A model generated the notes under the pieces. That model worked only from the letters and a program-made list of their open reading frames with translations, did not search any database and was not told the origin of the DNA. The position numbers and the translations under genes were made by a program. Positions 34,961 to 45,704 of a DNA stretch of 64,000 nucleotides are shown here, piece by piece (position 1 is the stretch's first letter; every line of letters begins with the position of its first letter). The DNA comes from Lucifuga dentata. Its lineage: Eukaryota > Chordata > Actinopteri > Ophidiiformes > Bythitidae. Where the stretch lies: assembly GCA_014773175.1 (NCBI GenBank), contig VXCM01000767.1, positions 202,681-266,680 on the forward strand, read 5' to 3'.

Positions 34961-37083
34961 TACTCTGAAAGAAAAGAGTGGACTGCCTGCTTTGATTTGG
35001 GAGGGAGTTCACGCATTTTAGTATCTGTTAATGAATGAGGGTAAGATGGATTGTGGATTGATGTGATGATGAAACGGATGTTTTTCTTGACTGTCATTGA
35101 AATGACTACCATATATATACTCGACTATAAGCCGATCTTGACAATAAGCCTACCCCCCGATTTTGACCTGCAAATTTAGATTTTTAAAGAAACCCCTATA
35201 TAAGCTGACCCCCTGATGTTGTTCCATCAATTTATTTATTTAGCAAATTGTTCCATTGTGATCATTTGTTATTAACTGACAGACAAGGCAGCACACACAT
35301 CTTCCAGCAAAACTCCCATTCCTTTATTGAGTACCAGTAAATTCTTGCTTACGTGTCCTTGAGCAAGACACTGATGTAAGCACAGCACAGATTTCTGTAT
35401 TATAAATGAAAAAGTCATTTTTCTATTTTTTTTTTTTTTTTANTTTTTTTTTTTTTTTTAATTCCATAAATTCGTCAATGTGCACAACATTCATTCATTG
35501 TTCCCCGAAGGCTGAATTAGCAATTTATAGGTTTTCATCTCTGGGGTTCTCCCTCGTTTTACTTCCCAGTTGGGAATCATTATTGGGGATTGGAGGAAGT
35601 GTTGGGAATGTTTGGGAATGGTTTTATGCCATTCCTCTTTATTTGGAGTTTCAGAGGCGGGAGCATGTTGGAGTGTTTTAAACCGGCTCATAAAAGGTTT
35701 GATTGTCGTGTTCTGGCTGAGTAGCTGCTGATTTATGATCTGATAATGTAAAAGGCCAGAGTCTTGATGTGCATCCATTATGTAACTTTACTTGTAATAC
35801 TGCTAAAAGTATGTAACTAACAGCAAAACCAAAAGCTTAAAACCTCGCCTTTGAAACAAACAAATGTGAAATGGGTTTTAATTTTTATTAGATCAATTTT
35901 ATGAGACCAAAATATAACAAAAGAAACAGCTGATTTTCATTAAAGGGAACAGATGACAACATAACAAAACATAAGTTAAAGTTAAACACATGAAAAGCGG
36001 CAGTAATGCAGGAAATGAAATCACAAGGGAAGTGGCTGTGGTAATGAATATGTGTGTGTGTGTGTGTGTGTGTACATGCCTGCATGTGTGTGTGTGGAGT
36101 GGAATGTGTGAGTACAATGATAATTTCATAGAATTAAGGTGGAATTGGTCTGCCGACTGAAACAGACATCCATACATAGTCACATGATGATCAGACGAAG
36201 TTAATCTCAACTTTTTTTTCTCAACTCAGATTGCTGTTCTTTTATTTAAAGATAAAGATGACACTCTGACATCTTTATGCTCATTGTTTATAATGTTGGA
36301 TATCCAGATTTGAAGTTTATTTTATTGTCGCCGTATGCCAGTGTTTGATGGCTGTGAAAATGTAACTGGGAGAACTGAGATAGAATAAATAAATAAGCCA
36401 AAAGCAGACGTGTATTCTATATATGAGACTTTTAGAATGGCTGCTACTGTGTGCATCTCCTGTTCTGCTATCACGATACGCTTGGTGCAGCTGCTTTCTG
36501 ACCACATGTGGCTCATTTTCAGGCCTGCTTACTGCAGACTTTAACTGCCTTGTAAAGAGGAACAGGATAAAAAAAAGTTTATAGGAGTTTCTTTATAGTG
36601 GAGGCCAGCTCAGATTTCCATATCACTGCAGCTGATTACTGGTCTGTTATCAACACGCTGGATCTGACCCACTGCTGGAAAGACACTTCAAACAGGCAGC
36701 ATGTGTGTCTCTGTGTTTCTTAGATAAAGAGGAGTTAGCAGGGGTTTAGCATAAAAATAGAAGAGGAAAAAGTCTCCGCTGTCTGAAGATTTTTCATTTA
36801 AAAAAAGACTTGTCAGTATTATCTGACAAATCAAAATTATTTACAAATCATTTGTCTGACTTTGCTTTTTGTTTTAAACTTCCCTGCATCGTATCCTACC
36901 AGAACTTGCAGTTATCTCCACTGAATGGCATTTTTATTTAACTCTTCTGCATCAGCACTTTGCAATAAAACCATTCAGTGCCAATGCAGGAAGAAACGTG
37001 GTGTTTGTAGTGCAGCCAAAAGTTGGCAGCCTTGTATGTTTTTTTTTCAACTTTAGTCCAGTATGAGGCCCGTCTCACACTAG

Positions 37084-37158
37084 AAGGATGTGGATGGCTT
37101 CCTTGTGGGCGGAGCCTTCCTCAAGCCAGAGTTTATTGAAATCATCAACGCCAAGGCA
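37084..37158 (+). pseudogene. tpi1: Triosephosphate isomerase C-terminal relic
   Basis: Reads KDVDGFLVGGA, then LKPEFIEIINAKA, the almost invariant C-terminus of vertebrate triosephosphate isomerase (glycolysis; GFLVGGA binds substrate phosphate in the intact enzyme). Relative to the family, Ser is Phe in GGAF, the codon before the match is TAG, and the frame runs through where the stop should be. Only about 25 codons are preserved, so this is a truncated copy, not a gene. Confidence 0.65.
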
Positions 37159-39801
37159 TCAAACCGGGAATGCTGCAATCAGTTTGTATCCAGAGAAGAG
37201 AGCAGCTCCGCTGTGATATTCTTCCATTTTCATCATCCCTTAATCTCAGCACTTAGTCCTCTTCGTCTTTTTTTATTTAAAGTATTTGTTAATGACGTCA
37301 TTCCCTCCTTTTCCTTTTTTTAGTGTTTGGTCATGAAGAAAAGGAAGAGGTTGACATGCATTGTGCTGCACTTAAAAGAGTTAGGTCCACTGAGATAGTG
37401 TGCATACCAACATCCACACAAGCGCCCAAACTGTAAAGCCTGCAAAACACACCTCAAGGTGGATACACCTTTACCTGAAAAGTTTACAAACTTTGGTGTA
37501 TAGTTTCACAGCTCTTGTCAATCAGATTTATTTGTATCTAAAAAACAAAAAAGGGAAAATAGATTTCTGATCATCAAGCTTTGAAGATATGCATTTTACA
37601 TTTACATTTTTATTGTTATACAATGACCACAATTTGTCACTAATCTGAACCTCACTCTGTTAATCTGCTGGTAATTTAACACTTCAGCCTGTTTGTAAAG
37701 GACCCTAAGCCACTTTTCCAGAAAAGTATCACCAGCAACTTTACTAGGTATGACCAAGTAACACTTCCGCAACACTTCCTTCATGTTCCAACTGTGAATT
37801 AATGCTGTCATATTGCCAGAAAAAGGCATGCACAAGAGAATGGTGCTCTGATGTCAGATGTTTTTGCATACATCCTGCAGACCAATCGCATGAGAATAGG
37901 AAGTGATACTTTAAATTCTGCACATTGGACAACAGAGCTAATTTAGGACCGGCAGATTTTCACTGAACACATCTTTTAGGTATGATAAAGTGGCTGGAAT
38001 TTGGTGTGATGCAGAGATTAGACAGCTGCTCTCTAACTACACTGAAGACAAGATTAGCAGACATCTAAACGGCACCGTGAGAGACGTCGTCATATAACTG
38101 GCTCTTACTCGCCACGCTGTAAACAAATCCTGCCTCGTGTATTATATGTAACTTCCTGCGTTACCCAGTCCCAGTCTTGCCTGGCAGGTGGCAAATAACA
38201 CGCATTACACCTCTATGTACGTAAAGGTCCTGGCATGTTTGAGCAGGGCCTTTATGACACTTTGCTGTAAAGGAATCCTATGTTTGAATGATCAAAAGTC
38301 TCACTTTAACATATAGGTGATGCAAATTTAACAGATTCTATGTGTCTAAAAGGGGTTATAGGGTTTCCTCTAAAACATTGCTGGTAGAAATGTTGCATCA
38401 TTAGTCATTGGTGGAAATGTTGCATTATGTTTAAACAGGAAATACATCAAGTTATGAATGCAAGACTGCTGAAATTCTGTTCATGTGACCATGAAATATA
38501 TTCTATTTTTAAAGATTTTTTCCAAAGAATACTTGTAGACTGTTGGTGTTTCTACAACAATCAAAATGTGTATGCAGATGAGAGTAACAAAAAGAGATGT
38601 GAAGAAGCATCCATGTGCTAAGGTGATGATGATGATGATGTTGAAGAGGAATCCCCAGAACTTTCAAGCCAAGCTGTTGAAACACTGGTTATCATTATGA
38701 CCAGTAATTTGGAGCAGAATTTCGGGAAAATCTGTCAACAGTTTAAGGGAGCGTCTACTTTTTATAGTCGTTACAGTAAATTTGATAAGTTTGAGTCTGT
38801 TTTGATTAGAGTCTTTATCTCTTCAAGATGGGGGAGGGAAAGAAACACAAGAAGAAAGTGTGTGCGTGTGTATGTGGGTGAGTGTGCTACAGCTTGATAA
38901 AACAGGTAAAAAGATAAAGCAAAGAGGGAGTGCTGTCTGTGTGTGGGACAGAGAAACAGACCAGACAAAAAAGAGGAGGATGAAAAAGAGAGGAAGACAT
39001 CATTCAGCACTTCCAGACATGTCGCCTGTTAACTTATAAATCACTACAGTGAAGCAAAGCATGCGAGACGGAGAGGAACAAAGAGCGTAGCAGAGATAAT
39101 GTTAGCTGAGATGGATGGAGAGGGGCTGAAGGAGAGGGAGGTGAGAGAAAATGCTAGACAGAGAAAACAAAGAAGAGATGGGAGGAAGAGAAACTGACAG
39201 CTGAGAAAGTGGGAGAGTTTGTACTCAAGTACACGTTTGAAAATGTGCTCAGAATTAGAAAAGTGAAATGGGACACAATTCTTTGGCCCAGATTGATTGA
39301 ACAGCTGGAAAGTGGCTTCACACTTTCTGGCACGGCTGCAAGTCTTTCCAACGCCAGAACCTCAACAGAGCCTTTTATCCACATTAAAAGGTCATTCTTA
39401 AAATATGGTGACTTTATGTCTTGCAAAATATTCAGATTTATATATTGTTATATATTGTTATGTATTGATTTATATATTTATATATTGTTATTATATGTTA
39501 TATTATGTAAGTATATATGTAATATAATATATAATATGTATACGAAATATAATAATAAAAATAATTTAACTCTAATATTATTCACAACAAGGACAGAATT
39601 TTTCTCTGACATATCACATAGTTTCCATATTTCTCCATTAAAAAAAAAGTTCACAATAATAACTACAGGGTGTGTTTTCTGCAAAAGTTGCTGTTTACTG
39701 TTATTAAGGATGACCAAAAAAAAAACGTTTTTGGTTGCATTGACAAGCAGTTTATTGTTAACATTTGTAAATTTGAACTTGTAAATACATATTTTTATTA
39801 A

Positions 39802-39861
39802 TATCACAAAACAAACGTTTTGTGATAGATTTATGAATAAATCTGTTTGATTTATTCATAA
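39802..39861. repeat. Two consecutive short palindromes
   Basis: 39802-39812 pairs with 39817-39827 (11 bp, 4-nt spacer). 39831-39843 pairs with 39849-39861 (13 bp, 5-nt spacer). Both are perfect. Confidence 0.85.
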
Positions 39862-40080
39862 TAAGCCAGTCATTTGATTGTGCATAAGGAACTTACTTGA
39901 GTCATTTCATAAATAATTAATAATCACATGTGAAAAATAAAACACTAAGTGGAAATATGTACAGAAACACTCCACAGACACTGTAAATGTGTTGCTACTT
40001 TTGTTTGGTATGATTTCATTTGTAACCAGAGATCAACTTTTGAGTTGGGGCAGGGGTAATTTTAGTTTATTTTATTTTTT

Positions 40081-41316
40081 TTATGAAAAATAGTCTTGGA
40101 TGTGTGAAGGATTCAGGCCAAAAAACTGAGATGTTTGGTTACCATACAGACAGGTGAGAGCATTTCTAAGCAGTGCAGATACCACGTACATTTTCCCAAC
40201 ACTACTCAACTCAATTTTTAAATTCTTTTTAAAGTCGATAAATTTAAAGTAGTTGGCTATATCGCCAAACATCCACTCCACAGACACCCTGACTTCACTC
40301 ATATTTTTGTTGAATGCCATCATTTGTGGAGTAAGATGTACATTTCTAAAAGGCGCTTGCAGGTGCACACGTAGTGGGTATGCAGGATCCCCATACATAC
40401 ACACACTGGCTCGCCACGTAGAGAAATGGCATGCTGTTCCAGAGCTCATAGTAAGTTGGAGTCCGCAAGCATCCCAGCATCATGTTTCCTTCCCTCTACA
40501 AAAATGAGCAAAAAAAAAAATTAAAAATTATTTATTTATTTGGTATTTTAAGCAGCGTATGATCAGTGACTTACCTACTGGACCATAAAGATTGGCAATC
40601 AGTCCATTCGGAATTGCCACAGCTTGGAATTTTAAACTGTGCACATGCTTGTGACCATTGTATAGAGTCCTTTGATTTGTCCCGTGTCTTGCTATGGGAC
40701 GCACTGTGCCGTCTATGAACCCAAATCAGTTGTCCAGAGGAGCTCCCATCTGGTGTATGCAATCTGCATATGTCTGAAGCGCAGCTGGATGTAATATGCT
40801 GTCATTCCATTCCGTAATTTTCTGGTGATGCGTGTCNTGTCTGAAGCGCAGCTGGATGTAATATGCTGTCATTCCATTCCGTAATTTTCTGGTGATGCGT
40901 GTCATAAATGTAATCCAGAACACAGTTAGTTGCCATACTTAGGACAGGTACTTGCCGCTGACCAAATCTCTGCATCATGTCAGTGTACCGGCAGGGATAT
41001 GAAAGTCTCTTAAGTAGCATGCAGAGCACCTCCATTCCTCCCACAGCACTTCTCTGTTCACAGGTGAACTTCTCAGGAATCCTCAGAGCGTTTGCCAGCA
41101 CAGATAGGTCTGGTTTTCTCACGCGAAATTCCGAAAAGCACTCATCATCCTCCATGTACTCCAGACAAAAAAGGCGAGTACTTTTTGTATGGCAAATCTA
41201 AATTTACAGATTTGTTCATATCATATAATAAAACAAACTCATCTTCTGGAATAATTTTCTCCTCCAAATGAATAAGCAAATCCTCTCTGGCCCTTTTAAG
41301 TGACATTTTTTTTAAC
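40081..41316 (-). pseudogene. PIF/Harbinger transposase, broken
   Basis: A HARBI1-like DDE transposase in two exons: about 40575-41155 and 40081-40495, with a GTAAGT donor and TTTGTAG acceptor. The three catalytic acids are recognisable: D in FIDGTVRPIAR, D in YGDPAYPL, E in SVEWMFGDI; KKNLKIELSSVGKMY and NALTCLYGN follow. It ends QDYFS at TAA 40081-40083. Breaks: TGA where the Trp of DNWFGF is expected, one frameshift after ADSNLL, and a 66-bp artificial duplicate around N 40837. A further open stretch (MSLKRAREDLL, 41157-41316) may be the N-terminal exon but is out of frame without splicing. The terminal repeats and Myb-like partner gene were not found. Confidence 0.85.
40771..40903. other. 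Assembly join: 66-bp exact duplicate around N 40837
   Basis: 40771-40836 equals 40838-40903, inside the Harbinger transposase. It duplicates 22 codons and explains the repeated stretch KITEWNDSILHPAALQT. Confidence 0.92.
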
Positions 41317-41639
41317 AGCTAGTTGTTAAATTGCGTTTACATAGTAGCCCCGTAGTCCGTTCGTCACGTGAAGTTGCTTAGTGACTTAAACGTCCACGGC
41401 TACGGCGGAGCCACAGATCTATTTCCGGTCTCCGTAGCGGTGCTCCTAACCGTCGCTGCTTAATGTCCCTAATATTGGGTGCAGCAGTTGCAGACGCCGT
41501 TGTCTGCTGGTAAAGTGGTGCAGCAATGCCAAGTTAACTTGTAAACTTGCGACTGCTATTGCTAATCAAACGTAAAGAAACCGGTACACGGTCGCTGCCG
41601 TTGTTGTTGTTGTTGTTGTTGTTTCTGGTATGCTCATTG

Positions 41640-41880
41640 CACAAAACAACAGTTGACATGCGCGAGTTTAGTTCTGACGTCATTGTTTCCCAAAATCTCC
41701 ATTTTACACGTCCACACAGATACACAGAAAGCGGAGTTTTTAGAAATCTGCAGTTTAAAAGCTGTTTTAAAAAATCTTAGTTTTAGTGGCCTAAAATGCC
41801 GTTTGCGTGTGGATGATAGGCCAAAACGTAGAGGAAAATATGTGTTTTGAAAAATATCCATATTAGTGTAGACAGGACCT
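41640..41880. mobile_element. Decayed DNA-transposon end
   Basis: Includes TTTAGTTCTGACGTCATTG, ACACGTCCACACAGATACAC and GTGTAGACAGGACCTA, a repeat type widespread in fish. The family is unknown; it may belong with the CpG-rich stretch 41340-41640. Confidence 0.4.
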
Positions 41881-42381
41881 AACTACGACTATTGGGCAGC
41901 AGCGATTCAATCCTCCATTCTTCTTTATTCATTATTTCTGCCGTTATTTCTTTCTCACTCCTGAGGAGGCTGAATGCACCAAACTCACCGTCACACAAAA
42001 TAACCCCAAATATGAGTTTTTAATGCAATTTCATTCCTTCATCCACAGAAAATTATTTACAGCCGGGATAAGCTAACTTAGCTTTAACAACACAGCAAAG
42101 ATCTTAATGTAACATTTCCCGTTTCAGGGCTAGCAAGCTAACTGCTACTTACTGTCTCTACCGTGGTAAAATCTGCAGGATGATGGAGGTGAAGGTGGTA
42201 AACAGATTGGTGGTTGCTATCCATTAGCATTTGCTGCAGACTGGGGCGTCTATTAACATCCCGTCTTTTTTACCGAATCCAAAAAACTGGCCAGCTAACT
42301 TTTTTCGGGTTACAGTAGAGCATCTCATTTTCGTCTTCCTCCGCTCCGACATGATTTTGTGCAGAAGTAGCAACCACAAAC

Positions 42382-42413
42382 TGTGGTGTAGCTAGCTACC
42401 TAGCTACACCACA
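42382..42413. repeat. Perfect palindrome, 14-bp arms, 4-nt spacer
   Basis: TGTGGTGTAGCTAG is mirrored by CTAGCTACACCACA across CTAC. Confidence 0.88.
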
Positions 42414-43206
42414 TCACGGCACGTCACAGCGTGTGTGTGTGTGTGTGTGTGTGTCTGTGAGAGAGAGCGAAAACTGAAACAGAAATGATTTTTAAGAGGC
42501 CCTGGATGATTTACACAATATTATCATGTGTGTATTATTAACATGATATCAATATTTAATTTTTTAACATCACAGTTATCATCAATACCGGTATATCGCG
42601 ACGCCCCTACTCTTCACTAAAAGTTTAAATGTAACATCAATGACACACTTAACTGCATGACCAAAATTATGTTTAAAGGTAAATTAATAATACATGGCAG
42701 GAAACTCGTCATGCAACCAAGCAGCCTCTTCTTCCGCTGAACTTTGACCTTTGAATTACTTCTCCACAGCTTTTTGTAATGTTAAAAAAAAGGTTTTAAT
42801 ATTGATAGCACCAGTGACCTTAAATTAAGACATAAATGTTATTTTCAAATTATTTATACTCTTAAATAGTTGTTTTTGTCTAGTTATATACTTGATTATT
42901 TTTATTTCTGCAGGCTAGAAAATGTACAAAGTCTAAAGACTTTTATTTTAACCTGCAGAAATAAAATTAATGAAAAGAAAAAAAATGTCACAAAAGTAGT
43001 ACTTGATGAGAGGAAGAAGAAGTTTTTACCTCTCAGCAATTTCAAATAAATTTTGGAAAACAAAATGTGCAAATCAACAGAGTGAAACTGTTTCATTTTA
43101 TTTAGGAAAATGTCAGGTAATTTGGGGTTTCGTGGAAATATGAAAACATTTTATCACTTCAAAGTCAACAGACGTGCTTATCACCATATTTTGAGTATGA
43201 TCCATT

Positions 43207-43226
43207 GAATGAATGTTGACTGGTGG

Positions 43227-43274
<48 letters not shown>
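43207..43274. repeat. (CT)n microsatellite
   Basis: A CT array with few interruptions; a GT array follows at 43399-43442. Confidence 0.9.
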
Positions 43275-43277
<3 letters not shown>

Positions 43278-43400
43278 ATAGGTTTGTTCTTCATTAAAAT
43301 ACTATATATTCAGGATATGAAAGTGGAATTATATTTGTGATCAGACTTGGAGCAAACATTTGGTTGCACTCTTTTTTTTTTTTTACTATGAAGTCTCTGT

Positions 43401-43444
<44 letters not shown>

Positions 43445-43752
43445 ATTGTCACTCGCTGTACATGAACACGGCTAGTCCATGAACAAATTGAGGACATAAT
43501 TTCTGATCATTTGTCTGTTATGTGTTGCAGCTGCTTTTTGTCTCAGTGTGATTTCTAAAATGTTTGAGACCTTTTAATGGCACTAAAAGACACTTTTAAT
43601 GGCATGGTAAACCCAGTTACCATGATAAGTTAAATACACCCAGACAGACTGTGTGTGTACATGCACACGTGCACGCAGACACACACAAACATCTGTTCTA
43701 TTATACAGTGGACAACTATGATTGTACACATATGAACAAACACAATGTAAAA

Positions 43753-43862
43753 AACGTGCACAAACTACACACAACATTTTACATGTTTCATACACACACA
43801 TGGACACACTTTTTTGAGATGTGCACAAACTACATGTACTTCATACACACACATGGACAATA
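43753..43862 (+). repeat. Imperfect local tandem duplication
   Basis: GTGCACAAACTACA and TTCATACACACACATGGACA occur twice about 60 bp apart, in a CA-rich stretch. Confidence 0.7.
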
Positions 43863-44737
43863 CTCTTAAAAACTGAAGTCTTTGTGCACACACAGAGACA
43901 CAAAATTGTTTATTTTGTTTTAAAATTGACATTAAAGTCAATGCCAAAAAGTATTACATGCACACAGGCACACACACACGCACACATACATACACTAATC
44001 AGCTGCTGTGTTTCTCTTTGTCCATTTTTAAGGGGTTCATTTATCAATGAGCTTTTCCCAGAGAAACGCAGCTTTCTGCCAAACAGCTGACAGAGAAACA
44101 AACCCACAGTCAGCACAACAAACTCAACTTTCCCATTGCTGCTTGAGAAATGCTTTTGCTGTATGTGTGCGTGCATGTGTGTGTGTTTTAGGGAAATTTG
44201 CATATGGAAATGTTCTAGTAGGTTGTTACAGTACAGCATGTGTATTTGTAGTGTGTGTGTGTGTGTGTGTGTTTGCAAAAAGAAGAAGAAAGGTGGAAAG
44301 GACCAGATTATCAGATAACTTCTAATCAAGCATGTGTGTGTGTGTGTGTATGTGTGATTTTGTGTTTCCTGCAGGACAGGTAGCATGCAGTTGACTTATT
44401 AAAGCTTATTTACTGAGAGCAGCTGTCTGCAGTTTTTATATGTGGTGTTTGTGAAAACTGATGAGAGGCTACACAGTTTATCTGTGGACCAGATTACTTT
44501 TTTTCTCCTCCCAAATCAGTTTCTATTCAACTTGTGTTCAACTAGTTTTAAGATGAACTGCTCTGAATCTGTCTTAAAGCTTAGCGCTCTGCATGTGCCG
44601 CCCCAGAAACGACTGCGCAGGTAGAGAATGCAACATACAAATCAAGGTTTTGGAAATAGAGATTTTTCTATGAAAATGACAAAAGCAATTTTAAAAGTTA
44701 AAAAAAAAAAAACCTTCGAAAACTCAACCTCTGAGTG

Positions 44738-44805
44738 TGGATAGCACTGTCCACTCAGCAGGAAAGTGCCATGTTTGAATCTCCTCTATGTGGAGTTTTT
44801 TAGTT
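44738..44805 (+). mobile_element. Fragment of the tRNA-like repeat
   Basis: GGATAGCACTGTCCACTCAG and TGTTTGAATCTCC (B-box-like), then TATGTGGAGTTT, match the head of the repeat at 19299. Confidence 0.5.
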
Positions 44806-45579
44806 TTAATTTGTCACTTTTAGCATTTTCAGTGACCATACTTAGCACCAGAAGCCATTTTTGGGGGGGCTGATTTTAAGTCAGCATTAAATAATGTCCA
44901 AACTAAAGTTCAACTGGATCTCAGGAATCCTACTTCTGATGAAATCTGTGACTGCTGCCAAGTTAAGACAGGTAGCCAACTCAAACAAGCATATTATGTT
45001 ATTTAATCATGATTAAGGGCAATATAAGGCTGAAAGTGATTCGGTTTGATGCTGGAGGCTAAATATGTGCTTAAATGAGCAAAAATCAATCATCACTCAT
45101 AATGTACAAATAAAATGCTATCAAACATGCACACACCCACGCGTAAATATACACGTACAAAAACACACGCAGCCTGCCAGCTCTCTAGATGGATGCTGAT
45201 ATTTCATCACTGACGTCTTTTGCAGAGTGTTTGTGTTCTTGGAGTAATATAGTGTGCCGGTTGTGTTTGTAATGATTATTCAACCTGTCATGGAGCTTAA
45301 GTTACCGTCATCAATTTAGCCGCTTAGCGCTACGTGCTGTATGACATTGCCAGCAGCAGCAAGTCATGCTCTGCTTTTATTCAGCGTAATTATGTAAATA
45401 ATGGATAATGTTGTGACAAAGATAAGGATAAATTTATTGACTTCATCCACCAAAAAGGTAAAAACAAAAAGCACCCAGCAGAAACTTCCTTTGAGCTCTA
45501 AAATTTCCCCTATGACAACACTTTCACAGTCATGATGGGTAGATGACATGCAATATATCACTAAAGTGAACCAATTAGT

Positions 45580-45704
45580 GATACTTTGTACAGTCAAATG
45601 AAAATCAAATAAAAAAAAAAAAATCATTAATATGAAAGTTTNGATACTTTGTACAGTCAAATGAAAATCAAATAAAAAAAAAAAAATCATTAATATGAAA
45701 GTTT
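45580..45704. other. Assembly join: 62-bp exact duplicate around N 45642
   Basis: 45580-45641 equals 45643-45704. Confidence 0.9.

Noticed and set aside
37090..37323. A functional triosephosphate isomerase exon
   Set aside because: Only about 25 codons match, a stop precedes them and the natural stop is lost; the rest of the frame is unrelated.
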